From the NCBI GenBank assembly GCA_021604565.1, contig BQJF01000011.1, positions 1 through 64,000 of the forward strand: a DNA stretch of 64,000 bases, in the 5' to 3' direction. How positions within the stretch are numbered: position 1 is the first letter of the stretch; each line of letters opens with the position of its first letter. The notes under the pieces were generated by a model. It worked only from the letters and a program-made list of their open reading frames with translations, did not search any database and was not told the DNA's origin. This DNA is from Minwuia thermotolerans. Lineage in GTDB: Bacteria > Pseudomonadota > Alphaproteobacteria > Minwuiales > Minwuiaceae. Shown here in pieces: positions 44,834 through 53,801 of this stretch. Both the position numbers and the translations under genes were made by a program.

Positions 44834-45955
44834 ATGATAGATCGCAAGTGGTCGAGACGGCATTTCATCGGCTTCATGACCGCCGGTACGGGCCTGTTGA
44901 TGGGTCGTTTGGCGGCGGGCGCCAGCACCGCAGCACTCCCCGCGTCCCCCGTCATGCCGGATGAGGCGTACCCGCATGCACGCACATTCATGCAATGGCC
45001 TGCCAGCCGTACTGTTCACCCCGATCCGGACTTTCTCGACTTCCTGCAGCAAGCCGTGGCGCGCATCGCCAACACGATCGTCGCGTTCGAACCGGTGGTC
45101 ATGCTGATGCACCACGACCAGGTCCGCGCGGCGCGGCGAAAGCTCAGCCAGGCAGTCAGGGTCTGGGACATCCCCACGGACGATCTCTGGTGCAGGGATG
45201 CCGGTCCGGTCTTCCTGCTCGGGCATGACAACCGGCTCGCCGCGACGACCTTCAACTTCAACGGCTGGGGAAATCGCCAGGTTCATGACGCTGATGGCCT
45301 GGTCGCGCAGCGGGTTGCGGCACGGCTGGGCATCGATCTCCTGAACAGTGGCCTGGTGGGCGAAGGGGGCGGGATCGAAACGGACGGCCAGGGCACGCTG
45401 ATGGCCCATGAAAGCAGCTGGATCAACACCAACCGCAACAGTCTCTCGCCTGACGAGATCGAGCGCAGGCTGCTTGCCGCTCTTGGTGGCACGAAGATGA
45501 TCTGGGCGCCGGGTCTGGCCGACCATGACATCACCGACTTCCACATCGACGCCGTTGCGCGCTTCGCGGCACCCGGACATGTCCTGATGCAATTGCCGGA
45601 GCGTTCGGATCGACAGGATCCGTTCACACGGGCCGCATGGCGGACCCACGACATACTGGCCAGATCGGTCGATGCGCAGGGCATGCCCCTGAAGATCACG
45701 CGAATCCCTGATCCGGCCCGGTCACGCGTCCGCACGCCGGATTTCGTCGCATCATACGCGAACTACTACGTCTGCAACGGGGCGGTCATCATGGCCGGGT
45801 TCGGCGACACCGATGCGGACGCCGAAGCGCGTCGGGCCATTGGCAGTTTCCATCCCGGCCGGGAAATCATTCCCATCAATGTCGATGCGATCGGGATGGT
45901 CGGCGGGGGCATCCATTGCGCGACGCAGCAACAGCCCCGGTCCCTCATGGACTGA
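44834..45955 (+). CDS. Tat-exported agmatine deiminase/PAD-family protein
   Basis: A 373-residue protein of the agmatine deiminase/bacterial peptidylarginine deiminase fold. The N-terminus KWSRRHFIGFMTAGTG is a twin-arginine signal, so the enzyme acts in the periplasm. The guanidino-modifying catalytic set is present: WCRDAGPVF, VGEGGGIETDG, DFHIDAVARF with its histidine, and the nucleophile Cys362 in GGIHCATQQ. Deiminates agmatine or a related guanidino compound, giving ammonia; the exact substrate is uncertain because most agmatine deiminases are cytoplasmic. The ATG at 44834 begins the Tat signal; the frame extends to 44714. Confidence 0.9.
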   Translation: MIDRKWSRRHFIGFMTAGTGLLMGRLAAGASTAALPASPVMPDEAYPHARTFMQWPASRTVHPDPDFLDFLQQAVARIANTIVAFEPVVMLMHHDQVRAARRKLSQAVRVWDIPTDDLWCRDAGPVFLLGHDNRLAATTFNFNGWGNRQVHDADGLVAQRVAARLGIDLLNSGLVGEGGGIETDGQGTLMAHESSWINTNRNSLSPDEIERRLLAALGGTKMIWAPGLADHDITDFHIDAVARFAAPGHVLMQLPERSDRQDPFTRAAWRTHDILARSVDAQGMPLKITRIPDPARSRVRTPDFVASYANYYVCNGAVIMAGFGDTDADAEARRAIGSFHPGREIIPINVDAIGMVGGGIHCATQQQPRSLMD

Positions 45956-46013
45956 GCCCGCGCGACGACCCAGCCGGTCTCAGACCGGCAGCATGCCCGG
46001 ATTCGGGTGCGTC

Positions 46014-46529
46014 CTAGCTCTTCTTGCGGAACGCATCCAGCGACACGACCTCGCCGGCCTTCTCCTCCGGAGCCTCATCATCGCCTTCCTCGGACTCCGG
46101 CACCTCTGCGTCGCCGGACTCCTCCGGTACCTTCATCGGCGCGAAGGCATTGCCGGCGGGCACCACCGACTCGCCGTCGATCTGGTCCATCTGCGGCTCG
46201 AACTGCAGACCGAACTGCACGCTCGGGTCGGCGAAGGAGGTAACAGCCGCATAAGGCACGTGAATGCGGGTCGGCAGCTTGTTGAAGCTGAGCGAGACCT
46301 CGAAGAACGTCTCCTCCACCTTCAGGTCCCAGTACTGGTGCTGCAGCACGATGGTCATGTCGTGCTCATACCGCTCCAGCAGATGGTCGGGCAGCTCCAC
46401 GCCCGGAAACCGGGTCAGGAACGTGACATAGAAATGGTGGTTGCCGTGCAGCCCTTCGGTATTCGCGGCATTCAGCGCGCGCCGGACAACCCCGCGCAGT
46501 GCATCCTCGACCATCTGTGCGTATTTCAT
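46014..46529 (-). CDS. sspB: SspB, ClpXP specificity adaptor (alpha type)
   Basis: A 171-residue SspB of the alphaproteobacterial class. Residues 1-115 form the tag-binding domain (HHFYVTFLTRFPGVELPDHLL, FNKLPTRIHVPYAAVTSFADPSV); then comes an acidic Glu/Ser/Ala linker and the short C-terminal ClpX-docking segment VVSLDAFRKK. It delivers ssrA-tagged proteins to ClpXP. GGAGGG precedes the ATG at 46529. The gene lies directly downstream of the tmRNA gene on the same strand, so adaptor and tag are encoded together. Confidence 0.96.
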   Translation of the reverse strand: MKYAQMVEDALRGVVRRALNAANTEGLHGNHHFYVTFLTRFPGVELPDHLLERYEHDMTIVLQHQYWDLKVEETFFEVSLSFNKLPTRIHVPYAAVTSFADPSVQFGLQFEPQMDQIDGESVVPAGNAFAPMKVPEESGDAEVPESEEGDDEAPEEKAGEVVSLDAFRKKS

Positions 46530-46611
46530 CGTTCCCTCCGAAGTCGCGGGTCTGCGACTGCACCGCCCACTGTCACGGTATCACCGCGGGTCTGGCCAGT
46601 CGCGACCGGAA

Positions 46612-46905
46612 ATGGGTGGGGGGCTTCTGTTGCCCGGCGCCCCCCGGGCCGCGCTTGCTTAGCTATTAAGCAGCGAGCACCATTTCATTATCATTGGCAC
46701 TTATCAAAGTTGGTCCGATACGGTGGTACCATGCCGGGCGAAAACCACACCTTTACTACGCACGTCGATCCTGTTTCGCCCCCATCGGGTCCCGTCGTCC
46801 CCGACACGTGGCCGGTTGGAGGAGTTGGTGGAGGCGCCGGGCACTGCCCCCGGGTCCGTTACGCCTATTTCGAATAGCGTTTATCGCCATAGTCGGTTAC
46901 CCGAC
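46612..46905 (-). ncRNA. ssrA: Permuted two-piece tmRNA
   Basis: On the minus strand the acceptor piece comes first and ends CGCCTCCACCA at 46826; after a spacer of about 42 bases, the coding piece starts GGGGGCG at 46783. Those two ends pair as a seven-base acceptor stem, reconstituting the alanine-tRNA-like domain. The tag reading frame (46698-46669) encodes ANDNEMVLAA followed by TAA at 46668, matching ssrA tags; after it a GCCCGG/CCGGGC and GGGGGC/GCCCCC pseudoknot lies to about 46618. The outer ends (5' end of acceptor piece near 46905, 3' end of coding piece near 46612) are approximate. This gene order is the alphaproteobacterial permuted form. Confidence 0.95.
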
Positions 46906-47021
46906 AGTCCCTATATGGGCCATTTCGACGGCATTTCCTAGAGGGGCTGAGCGGAATTCGGGATCGTCGAATCGCCAATTGCCCCTATCATCGTGCGCCC
47001 ACGCCACCGGAGAACGCCCAG

Positions 47022-47957
47022 ATGCCGCTGACACAGGACCAGATCGACGATATCGAGCGGATGCGGTCGGAAACGCAGCCAACGCGACGGGTTGTCTCCG
47101 CCGCGCTGGAGGATCAGCTCTACACCGCCGTTCCCCTGCTCGATCATGGCTTCGTGCGGGTGATCGACTACATGGGCGACGACAATGCCGTGGTGCAGGC
47201 GGCACGTGTTTCATACGGGCGTGGCACCCGCAAGGTCAGCCAGGATGCCGGTCTGATCCGCTATCTGATGCGGCACCGCCACACGACGCCGTTCGAGATG
47301 TGCGAGATCAAGTTTCACGTCAAGCTGCCCATCTTCGTCGCCCGCCAGTGGATCCGCCACCGCACTGCCAATGTGAACGAGTATTCCGCCCGCTATTCGA
47401 TCCTGGACCGGGAATTCTACATCCCGGAGCCGGAGCAGCTGGCGTCCCAGTCGACCGCGAACCACCAGGGGCGTGGTGCGGTGCTGGAGGGAGAGGAAGC
47501 CGCACAGGTTCTCGACATCCTGCGCAACGACTCCGCGCAGGTCTACGAGCACTATTCGGAGATGCTGAACGAGGGCACGGACGGTCAGCCACTGGATGCG
47601 AACAGGAGCGGACTGGCGCGGGAGCTGGCGCGGATGAACCTTTCGCTCAACTTCTATACCCAGTGGTACTGGAAGACGAACCTGCACAATCTGATGCATT
47701 TTCTGTCCCTGCGCGCAGATCCGCATGCACAATACGAAATTCGCGTCTATGCCGACGCCATGATCGAGATGATGCGGGCCTGGGTGCCACTGACAACTGA
47801 CGCGTTCGAGGAGTATCGGCTGGGTGGCGTGCACCTGTCCCGTACTGCCGTGTCCATCGTGCGCCGGATGCTGGCGGGGGAGCAGGTAACGCAGGCAGAC
47901 AGCGGCCTCTCGGCCCGGGAGTGGCGGGAGATGATGGGCGCGCTGGAACGCGATTGA
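47022..47957 (+). CDS. thyX: FAD-dependent thymidylate synthase
   Basis: A 311-residue ThyX, making dTMP from dUMP with methylene-THF and NADPH through FAD. The ThyX motif [14 protein letters not shown] is intact (residues about 113-126), with [10 protein letters not shown] before it and the C-terminal RxxL region NLMHFLSLR. It replaces ThyA as in many Rhodospirillales. ATG at 47022 follows GGAG. Divergent from the tmRNA gene with about 115 bases between, so both promoters must be compact. Confidence 0.97.
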   Translation: MPLTQDQIDDIERMRSETQPTRRVVSAALEDQLYTAVPLLDHGFVRVIDYMGDDNAVVQAARVSYGRGTRKVSQDAGLIRYLMRHRHTTPFEMCEIKFHVKLPIFVARQWIRHRTANVNEYSARYSILDREFYIPEPEQLASQSTANHQGRGAVLEGEEAAQVLDILRNDSAQVYEHYSEMLNEGTDGQPLDANRSGLARELARMNLSLNFYTQWYWKTNLHNLMHFLSLRADPHAQYEIRVYADAMIEMMRAWVPLTTDAFEEYRLGGVHLSRTAVSIVRRMLAGEQVTQADSGLSAREWREMMGALERD

Positions 47958-48135
47958 CCTTCGCTGCACCGCCACCCGGAACCACGAAGGGGGACGAGTT
48001 CAGGTCAGATCGCCCTTGCGGTACGGTTCTTGCGTCTCCTAGTGTCACCAAACCATTGACGACCGGCAACCGCGCCCAGACGCGGACCGGAGCCGAGAAC
48101 AGGGAATGCCGGACAGTGACTGAAGAGACCCGGAC

Positions 48136-48570
48136 ATGAGCGAGACCAGCGGCAATTTCGAGATCGGGGGACGCGCGCCCTCCCTGCAGCAGATATTCGA
48201 CAAGTGGCTGCAGGCCTTCGGCGGTGCCTGGCAGGCCGAAAGTGCCGAGGACCTGGCCGGGCTGTTCGACGCGGACGGCGCCTGGTTCGAAAGCCCCTTC
48301 GGGCCGCCGGTCAAGGGAACCGAAGCCATTCGCGCGCACTGGCAGAAAGCCTTGCAGGGTCAGGCGGACATCGTCTTCATGTATCGCATCCTGGCCACCA
48401 ACGGTGACATGGGCGTGGCCCGCTGGGCCGCTCAGTTCGATCTGGTGGAGTCAGGGGTGCGCGTCGAATGCGACGGCATCATCGAATGCCGCCTGCTGGC
48501 CAATGGCGCGGCGCGGGTTGCCCGCATCTGGTGGCACAATCGGGAAGCCCCGGCGCGCAAGGGCAACTGA
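48136..48570 (+). CDS. NTF2-like/SnoaL-type protein
   Basis: A 144-residue single-domain protein with an NTF2-like cone fold pattern: helix IFDKWLQAFGGAWQAESAEDLAGLFDADG, then WFESPFGPPVKGTEAIRAHW and alternating strands ending RVARIWWHNRE. Such domains act as small hydrolases, isomerases or ligand-binding modules. It lies 101 bases before an acyl-CoA synthetase on the same strand and could be in its operon. Specific function unknown. Confidence 0.8.
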   Translation: MSETSGNFEIGGRAPSLQQIFDKWLQAFGGAWQAESAEDLAGLFDADGAWFESPFGPPVKGTEAIRAHWQKALQGQADIVFMYRILATNGDMGVARWAAQFDLVESGVRVECDGIIECRLLANGAARVARIWWHNREAPARKGN

Positions 48571-48671
48571 GTCCGGCGTTTACCGATCGCGCTGATACTG
48601 CCCTGCACCATTAGTGGCTTGCACTTCGTCCTGCCCAGCGCCAAGACTCGGCCAACCGGGGAGGATATTTC

Positions 48672-50201
48672 ATGACGATCAAGGTCTATGACTGGCTGGC
48701 GCATCACGCGATGTTTCGCGGTGAACACACGGCGCTGATTGATCTGGCGAGTGACCGCCGCTTCACCTACATCGAAACCAACGAACGCACGGGCCGCCTG
48801 GCGACCTGGCTGTCACGCGATCTCGGCGTGCAGAAGGGGGATCGCGTTGCCGTCCTCGCCCCCAATACCACCGATGTCGTCGAGGTCCAGTTTGCCTGCG
48901 CCAAGCTCGGTGCCGTCATGGTGCCGCTCAACTGGCGCCTGACCGTCTCCGAACTGAGTTTCATCGCCTCCGACTCCACGCCGAAGGTCATCGTTCACGG
49001 CAGCGAGTTCGCGGATACGGCCCGGGCGGTGGCGGAGAAGGTCGGGATTGCCCACATCGTCGAGACCACCTGCGACGGCGCGGACAGCCCCTACGAGCGC
49101 GGGATAGCGAGCCACACCGAACCGACGCCGATGTCGGACCTGACGCACGACGACCTCTGGACCATCATGTACACCTCCGGCACCACGGGGCTGCCGAAGG
49201 GCGCGATGATCACCCATGGCATGACCTTCTGGAACACCGTCAACCTGGGTTCACCCCATCGGATCACGCCGGATTCGGTGCAGCTTACAGTGCTGCCGCT
49301 GTTCCATACCGGCGGCCTGAACTGCTACACCAATCCGGTCATGCATGCGGGCGGCACGGTGCTGATCATGCGCACCTTCGACCCGATGACCGGACTGAAA
49401 CTGCTTGGTGATCCGGAATTCGGGATCACCCACTTCTTCGGCGTCCCCGCCAACTATCAGTTCATGGCGCAACTGGACGAATTCCCCGATACCGACCTCT
49501 CGCGCGTCCAGGTCGCGGGCGTCGGCGGCGCCCCGGTTCCGGTTTCCCTGCTGGAGACATGGGCCGCGCGCGGTCTCGGCCTGGCCCAGGGCTTCGGCAT
49601 GACGGAGACGAGCCCGACCGTTCTGGTGCTGGATGCCGGGGACGCCATGACGCGACCCGGATCGGCGGGCAAGCCCGCGCTGCACAACCAGGTGCGGATC
49701 GTGGACGAGAATGGCAACGATCTGCCCGTAGGTGAGATCGGCGAACTCTGGTGCAAGGGTCCGAACATCACCCCCGGCTACTGGAACCGTCCGGAGGCCA
49801 CCGAGGCCGCGATCCGGGACGGATGGCTGAACACGGGAGACGCATCGCGCTGCGACGCGGATGGTTTCTACTTCATCGTCGACCGCACCAAGGACATGTA
49901 CATATCGGGCGGCGAGAACGTCTATCCGGCGGAGGTCGAGAACGTGATCTACCGCCTGGACCAGATCGCGGAAGCCGCCGTCATCGGCCTGCCCGACGAC
50001 AAGTGGGGGGAGATCGGCTGCGCCGTGATCGTGCTGAAGAAGGGCGCGGAACTCTCCCCGGACGCGCTGACGGCCTATTGCCGTGAGCATCTGGCAACCT
50101 TCAAGGTACCGCGCCGTGTCGAGTTCGTTCAGGCCCTGCCGCGCAACGCCACGGGCAAGGTACTGAAACGGACCCTCAGGGACGATTTCGCAGCCGCCTG
50201 A
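48672..50201 (+). CDS. AMP-forming acyl-CoA synthetase
   Basis: A 509-residue ANL ligase: MYTSGTTGLPKGAMITH P-loop (near residue 168), GFGMTETSPTVLVL, GYWNRPEATEAAI, NTGDASRCD and C-terminal LPRNATGKVLKRTLR. Activates a fatty or aromatic acid to the CoA ester. Distinct from the synthetase at 38.8 kb (different length and low similarity in the N-terminal half by eye). Preceded by GGGGAGG and an NTF2-like gene. Substrate not predictable. Confidence 0.94.
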   Translation: MTIKVYDWLAHHAMFRGEHTALIDLASDRRFTYIETNERTGRLATWLSRDLGVQKGDRVAVLAPNTTDVVEVQFACAKLGAVMVPLNWRLTVSELSFIASDSTPKVIVHGSEFADTARAVAEKVGIAHIVETTCDGADSPYERGIASHTEPTPMSDLTHDDLWTIMYTSGTTGLPKGAMITHGMTFWNTVNLGSPHRITPDSVQLTVLPLFHTGGLNCYTNPVMHAGGTVLIMRTFDPMTGLKLLGDPEFGITHFFGVPANYQFMAQLDEFPDTDLSRVQVAGVGGAPVPVSLLETWAARGLGLAQGFGMTETSPTVLVLDAGDAMTRPGSAGKPALHNQVRIVDENGNDLPVGEIGELWCKGPNITPGYWNRPEATEAAIRDGWLNTGDASRCDADGFYFIVDRTKDMYISGGENVYPAEVENVIYRLDQIAEAAVIGLPDDKWGEIGCAVIVLKKGAELSPDALTAYCREHLATFKVPRRVEFVQALPRNATGKVLKRTLRDDFAAA

Positions 50202-50276
50202 CGACCCGCAGGAACAGTTTGACGTTCATCGAACGATGTATAAACTTCGCCGCACATCGAAGTGTGGAGAAGATTG

Positions 50277-51323
50277 ATGCTGCGTATCGTCGTGCTTGCC
50301 GTTCTGGCCCTGACTCTGACTGCCGGATCGGCAATTGCGGAGACACGTATCCGCGTCAGCGCCTCCATCGTCCCGATCCACGGGTTGGTCGCTGCGGTCA
50401 TGGAGGGTGTGGCGGAGCCGGACCTGATCCTGCCGCCGGGGGCGTCACCACATGGCTACGCGCTCAGGCCTTCCGGCGCGCTGGCCCTCTCCCGTGCGGA
50501 CGTGATCTTTCGCGTCGGGCCAACACTGGAGGCCTTTCTGAACCGCCCCCTCGCCAATATCTCGAAGAAGGCAAGGGTTGTCGATCTGATCGACACCCCA
50601 GGCATGCAACTGCTGCCCATCCGGAACAATGAAGCATTCGAACCACATGACCATGAACACGGTGACCATGCTGATCATGACGGGGACGATGATCACGAGA
50701 AGCATGCCGATCACGACGGGCACGATGATCACGAGAAGTACGCCGACCACGACGGGCACGACGATCACGAGAAGCATGCCGATCACGACGACCATGAAGG
50801 GTCGACAGACCTGCATGTCTGGCTCGACCCGCAGAACGCGATCGCCATCGTTCGCCATGTCGCGGATGTTCTGAGCGAAGCCGACCCGACCAATGCCAGC
50901 ATCTATAGGGCCAACGCGGTGCGGACCATCCGGCGCCTGAACGAACTGGAAGCGAGAACCGCCGACAGGCTGGCCTCTGTCGCCGCCCGCCCGTTCATCG
51001 TGTTTCACGACGCCTATCAGTACTTCGAGAACCGGTTCGGCCTGACCGCCGCAGGTTCCATCGCGATCAACCCGGAGGTTGCGCCCGGTGCACGCCAGAT
51101 CAGCCTGATCCGGTCCCGCATCACCGAACAGCACATTCACTGCGTACTGGCGGAACCACAGTTCAACAGCGACATCGTGAAGGCGCTGGCCAGTAACGAC
51201 CATGTGCACGTCGGCGTCATTGATCCCGTGGGAACAACGGCCAGGGCCGCCTCGGACAGCTATTTCGAGATGATCGACCGATTGGTCACCGAACTGACCG
51301 CTTGTCTCGGTTCCACCAGCTGA
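50277..51323 (+). CDS. znuA: Zinc-binding ABC periplasmic protein (ZnuA-like)
   Basis: A 348-residue cluster A-I metal-binding protein. Signal peptide LRIVVLAVLALTLTAGSAIA. Zinc ligands: His in SPHGYALRPS, His in DLHVWLDP, His in FHDAYQYF and a C-terminal Asp in VGVIDP. Between the first two lies a His/Asp/Glu-rich loop made of three 12-residue copies of DDHEKHADHDGH, encoded by 36-base repeats (50688-50795), which probably collects zinc. ATG 50277 has GGAGA six bases upstream. No znuB, znuC or zur is adjacent; the next genes are an unrelated importer on the other strand. Confidence 0.92.
   Translation: MLRIVVLAVLALTLTAGSAIAETRIRVSASIVPIHGLVAAVMEGVAEPDLILPPGASPHGYALRPSGALALSRADVIFRVGPTLEAFLNRPLANISKKARVVDLIDTPGMQLLPIRNNEAFEPHDHEHGDHADHDGDDDHEKHADHDGHDDHEKYADHDGHDDHEKHADHDDHEGSTDLHVWLDPQNAIAIVRHVADVLSEADPTNASIYRANAVRTIRRLNELEARTADRLASVAARPFIVFHDAYQYFENRFGLTAAGSIAINPEVAPGARQISLIRSRITEQHIHCVLAEPQFNSDIVKALASNDHVHVGVIDPVGTTARAASDSYFEMIDRLVTELTACLGSTS
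50688..50795 (+). repeat. Three 36-base tandem repeats in znuA
   Basis: Copies at 50688-50723, 50724-50759 and 50760-50795 encode DDHEKHADHDGH, the same with Lys-Tyr in place of Lys-His, and a last copy ending DDH. The copies differ at only a few bases, so expansion was recent. They lie in the metal-sensing loop of ZnuA. Confidence 0.95.
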
Positions 51324-51328
51324 TGGCG

Positions 51329-51937
51329 CTACGCCGCAGGGCGTGATGCCGCGCCCCTGTCGAGAACGACATTCCGTTGCGCCAGTTCCGCTGCCTCGGC
51401 GGCATCGTGCGTTACCAGCAGTGTCGTGGTCGGATGCACCGCCAGCAGGCGCTGCAACAGGGCACGCATTTCCGTGGCGGTTTCAGCGTCCAGAGAGGCG
51501 AACGGTTCATCCAGCAACAGGACATCGGGACGGATCGCGAGCGCCCGGGCGACCGCAACCCGGCGCTGCATGCCCAGCGAAAGCTGACCGGGGACCTTCT
51601 CCCCCTCCCCCGCCAGCCCGACATCGGCCAGCCACTGCTGCGCCGCCTCGGGCGTGATGCCGCAGGCCAGACACAGGTTCTCGCTCACCGTCCGCCAGGG
51701 CAGCAGTCGCGGTTCCTGAAACACGTAGCCGACCCGGCTTTCGGCAGGGGCCGGTGAGACCTTCCCCTCGAAGGCGAGGTCCAGCCCGGCAGTGATGTTG
51801 AGCAGGGTGGTCTTGCCGACGCCCGAACGGCCTGTGATCGCGACCACTTCCCCGTCCTCGATCTGCAGGTTCAGGTCGCGCAGCACCACCGCCTCCCCGA
51901 ACCGCTTGGCGCGGATCTGGATGTCTAGGGCACTCAT
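51329..51937 (-). CDS. ABC ATPase, nitrate/sulfonate/taurine type
   Basis: A 202-residue ATPase of the SsuB/TauB class: Walker A GRSGVGKTTL, signature LSLGMQRRVAVARAL, Walker B VLLLDEPFASLD. It is shorter than usual (about 250) because the C-terminal extension is missing. The ATG at 51937 (MSALDIQ) overlaps the permease stop (ATGA); the longer open frame upstream is an artefact of the permease region. Completes a three-gene importer with the following two entries. Confidence 0.92.
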   Translation of the reverse strand: MSALDIQIRAKRFGEAVVLRDLNLQIEDGEVVAITGRSGVGKTTLLNITAGLDLAFEGKVSPAPAESRVGYVFQEPRLLPWRTVSENLCLACGITPEAAQQWLADVGLAGEGEKVPGQLSLGMQRRVAVARALAIRPDVLLLDEPFASLDAETATEMRALLQRLLAVHPTTTLLVTHDAAEAAELAQRNVVLDRGAASRPAA

Positions 51938-52692
51938 GCGTGCCGCCAGCGGTTGGCGCGCTGTTCCAGCGGTCGCAGGATGCCCCATTCGACGATCTGC
52001 ATCACCGCGATGAACGCCAGCGCATAGGCCAGGATCGCGTCGATTTCGAACAACTGGAAATGCAGGTGCAACTTGAAGCCGACGCCGGACCCCCGGCCCA
52101 GCAACTCGACCACCAGCACGATCTTCCAGATCAGTGCGATCCCCGACCGGGCGGCGGCAGCCAGGAACGGTGCCATCTGCGGCAGGATGACATGGCGCAG
52201 CGTCTGCCCGCGCGTGAAACGGAACACCCGCGCCATCTCCGCCAGTTTCGGGTCCAGCGCCCGCGCGCCTTCCCGGACCGTCACGACGACATTCGGCACC
52301 TTGTTCACGGTCACGGCCAGGATCGCCGCCACCTCCGTCAGGCCCAGCCAGACATAGGCCAGGATCATGACGACCAGCGCAGGCAGGTTCAGGAAGAAGA
52401 CCAGCCAGAGGTCCAGGAACCGGTCCGCCGACCGGCTCAGCCCCATCCACAGCCCGATCATGATGCCCAGAGACATGGCCAGCACGAAGGACAGCAGGAC
52501 GCGATAGAGCGTGACCCCCAGATGCCGGAACAGTTCACCACTCGCCGCCTCCCGCGTCATCACGGCAAGCACCTGCTGCGGCCCCGGCAGTGTCAGCGGG
52601 TCCGTCAGTGCGGCTGCGATGACCCAGAGGGCCAGCAGGCTGCCGAGCGAGAGGATCCAGACAAGGCGTCCCTTTGTCGGTTGGCCTGGCAT
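51934..52692 (-). CDS. ABC permease, nitrate/sulfonate/taurine type
   Basis: A 252-residue permease with about six helices and the SsuC/TauC-like EAA loop KLAEMARVFRFTRGQTLRHVILPQMAPFL. It provides the channel for the binding protein encoded 14 bases upstream. Stop overlaps the ATPase ATG. Ligand not predictable from the permease. Confidence 0.93.
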   Translation of the reverse strand: MPGQPTKGRLVWILSLGSLLALWVIAAALTDPLTLPGPQQVLAVMTREAASGELFRHLGVTLYRVLLSFVLAMSLGIMIGLWMGLSRSADRFLDLWLVFFLNLPALVVMILAYVWLGLTEVAAILAVTVNKVPNVVVTVREGARALDPKLAEMARVFRFTRGQTLRHVILPQMAPFLAAAARSGIALIWKIVLVVELLGRGSGVGFKLHLHFQLFEIDAILAYALAFIAVMQIVEWGILRPLEQRANRWRHA

Positions 52693-52706
52693 GCGGGGCC
52701 TGGCGC

Positions 52707-53699
52707 TCAGAAACGCGCGGCCGGGTGGAAGGCGGCACCATCCAGCGTCGTCGCCTGCCCGACAAGCTGCGCCCCCCCTGCCCCGGCGAGCAGGTCGTAA
52801 AGGGTGCGTGCCGCCCCGATCTCCGCATCACCGAACCGCGACGGTATTCCGGCTCTGAAACGCGTCTTCAGGGTCTCGAAGACGGCATCGTCACTGGCCC
52901 GCATCAGTGGCCGCAAGGGCAGCCATGCCGCATCATCACGCAGCAGGATGTCCTTCGCGGCGCGGGAGGCGCGCAGGAAGGCAGCCTCCGCTTCCGCGTT
53001 CGATCCATCAGGATCTTCCCGAAACACGTAGCCGACCAGCGATGTGCCCGCCTTGCCGCCGAGGCCGACGACCATGTCATCCATGTCGGACAGCCTGCGG
53101 TGTCCCGCTGCCTCCAGCCGGGCGGCGAAATGCCAGAACGTGATCAGGGCATCCAACTGCCCCTTGACGAACTGCTGCTGCAGCAGGGGTGGCGCACCAT
53201 AGACCGGGCTCGCCGCATCGGCAGGGTCGAAGCCGTGCCGTTGCTTGACCAGTGCGCGCAGCAGCAGCCAGGACTTGTCCAGGGGGCCACCGGCGACACC
53301 GATCTTCACGCCCTTCAGGTCGGCAATGTCCTGCAGCGAAGAACCCGCAGGCACCATCAGCGCCCCGACAGTGTTGGAGAAAGGCGCGAAACGCAGCATC
53401 CGCCCGGCTGCGCGCTGTCGGGCAACCCAGACGATGTCGGTGACGATGGCATCGACCTCACCGCCCTGAAACGCGATGGCCGCCGCCTGCTTGCCGGCGA
53501 ATTCGCGCACCTGCAGGTCCAGACCTTCCGCCTCCGCCAGGCCATGGCTGCGGATGGTCTCGAGCTCCCATGCGACGGTGCCGAAGCCCAGCACGCCGAG
53601 ACGCAGGGTGCGCTCCGCCGCCTGTGCCGGAGACTGTGCCGGAACCAGCCACACGAGCAGCGCCAGCATGATCCATAGGGGAACCGAAGATCGGTTCAT
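52707..53699 (-). CDS. Periplasmic binding protein of NMT1/SsuA/TauA type
   Basis: A 330-residue periplasmic binding protein: signal peptide WIMLALLVWLVPAQSPAQAA from the ATG at 53699, then RTLRLGVLGFGTVAWELETI and VDAIVTDIVWVARQRAAG, the pattern of the SsuA/TauA/ThiY class. Typical ligands are sulfonates, taurine, nitrate or thiamine precursors; nothing here decides. The preceding minus-strand gene is a GcvA-like LysR regulator, which may control this importer. No TPP-riboswitch pattern is seen in the 102-base leader. Confidence 0.88.
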   Translation of the reverse strand: MNRSSVPLWIMLALLVWLVPAQSPAQAAERTLRLGVLGFGTVAWELETIRSHGLAEAEGLDLQVREFAGKQAAAIAFQGGEVDAIVTDIVWVARQRAAGRMLRFAPFSNTVGALMVPAGSSLQDIADLKGVKIGVAGGPLDKSWLLLRALVKQRHGFDPADAASPVYGAPPLLQQQFVKGQLDALITFWHFAARLEAAGHRRLSDMDDMVVGLGGKAGTSLVGYVFREDPDGSNAEAEAAFLRASRAAKDILLRDDAAWLPLRPLMRASDDAVFETLKTRFRAGIPSRFGDAEIGAARTLYDLLAGAGGAQLVGQATTLDGAAFHPAARF

Positions 53700-53801
53700 G
53701 ACTGTTACCTCCCCGTCCCCGATCTGTCGCCGGGTGACATTGATACCGCTGACTATAGGGAAGCCTTGCCCCACCTGTCAGCCAGCATCCTCGGCAACCG
53801 T

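Noticed and set aside
46694-47800. A 368-codon plus-strand frame across the tmRNA and thyX
   Set aside because: Runs antisense through the tmRNA and out of frame with thyX; the tmRNA and ThyX evidence is far stronger.
50202-50276. Possible Zur operator before znuA
   Set aside because: The region has an A+T-rich core but no convincing TGTTATA-type dyad.
50688-50795. Tandem 36-base repeats as a possible CRISPR array
   Set aside because: No spacers separate them, they are in frame within znuA, and they encode a sensible His/Asp loop.
53700-53801. Possible TPP riboswitch before the NMT1-like binding protein
   Set aside because: The CTGAGA and ACC-CTGAT-type conserved blocks of the THI box are missing; only a small hairpin is present.
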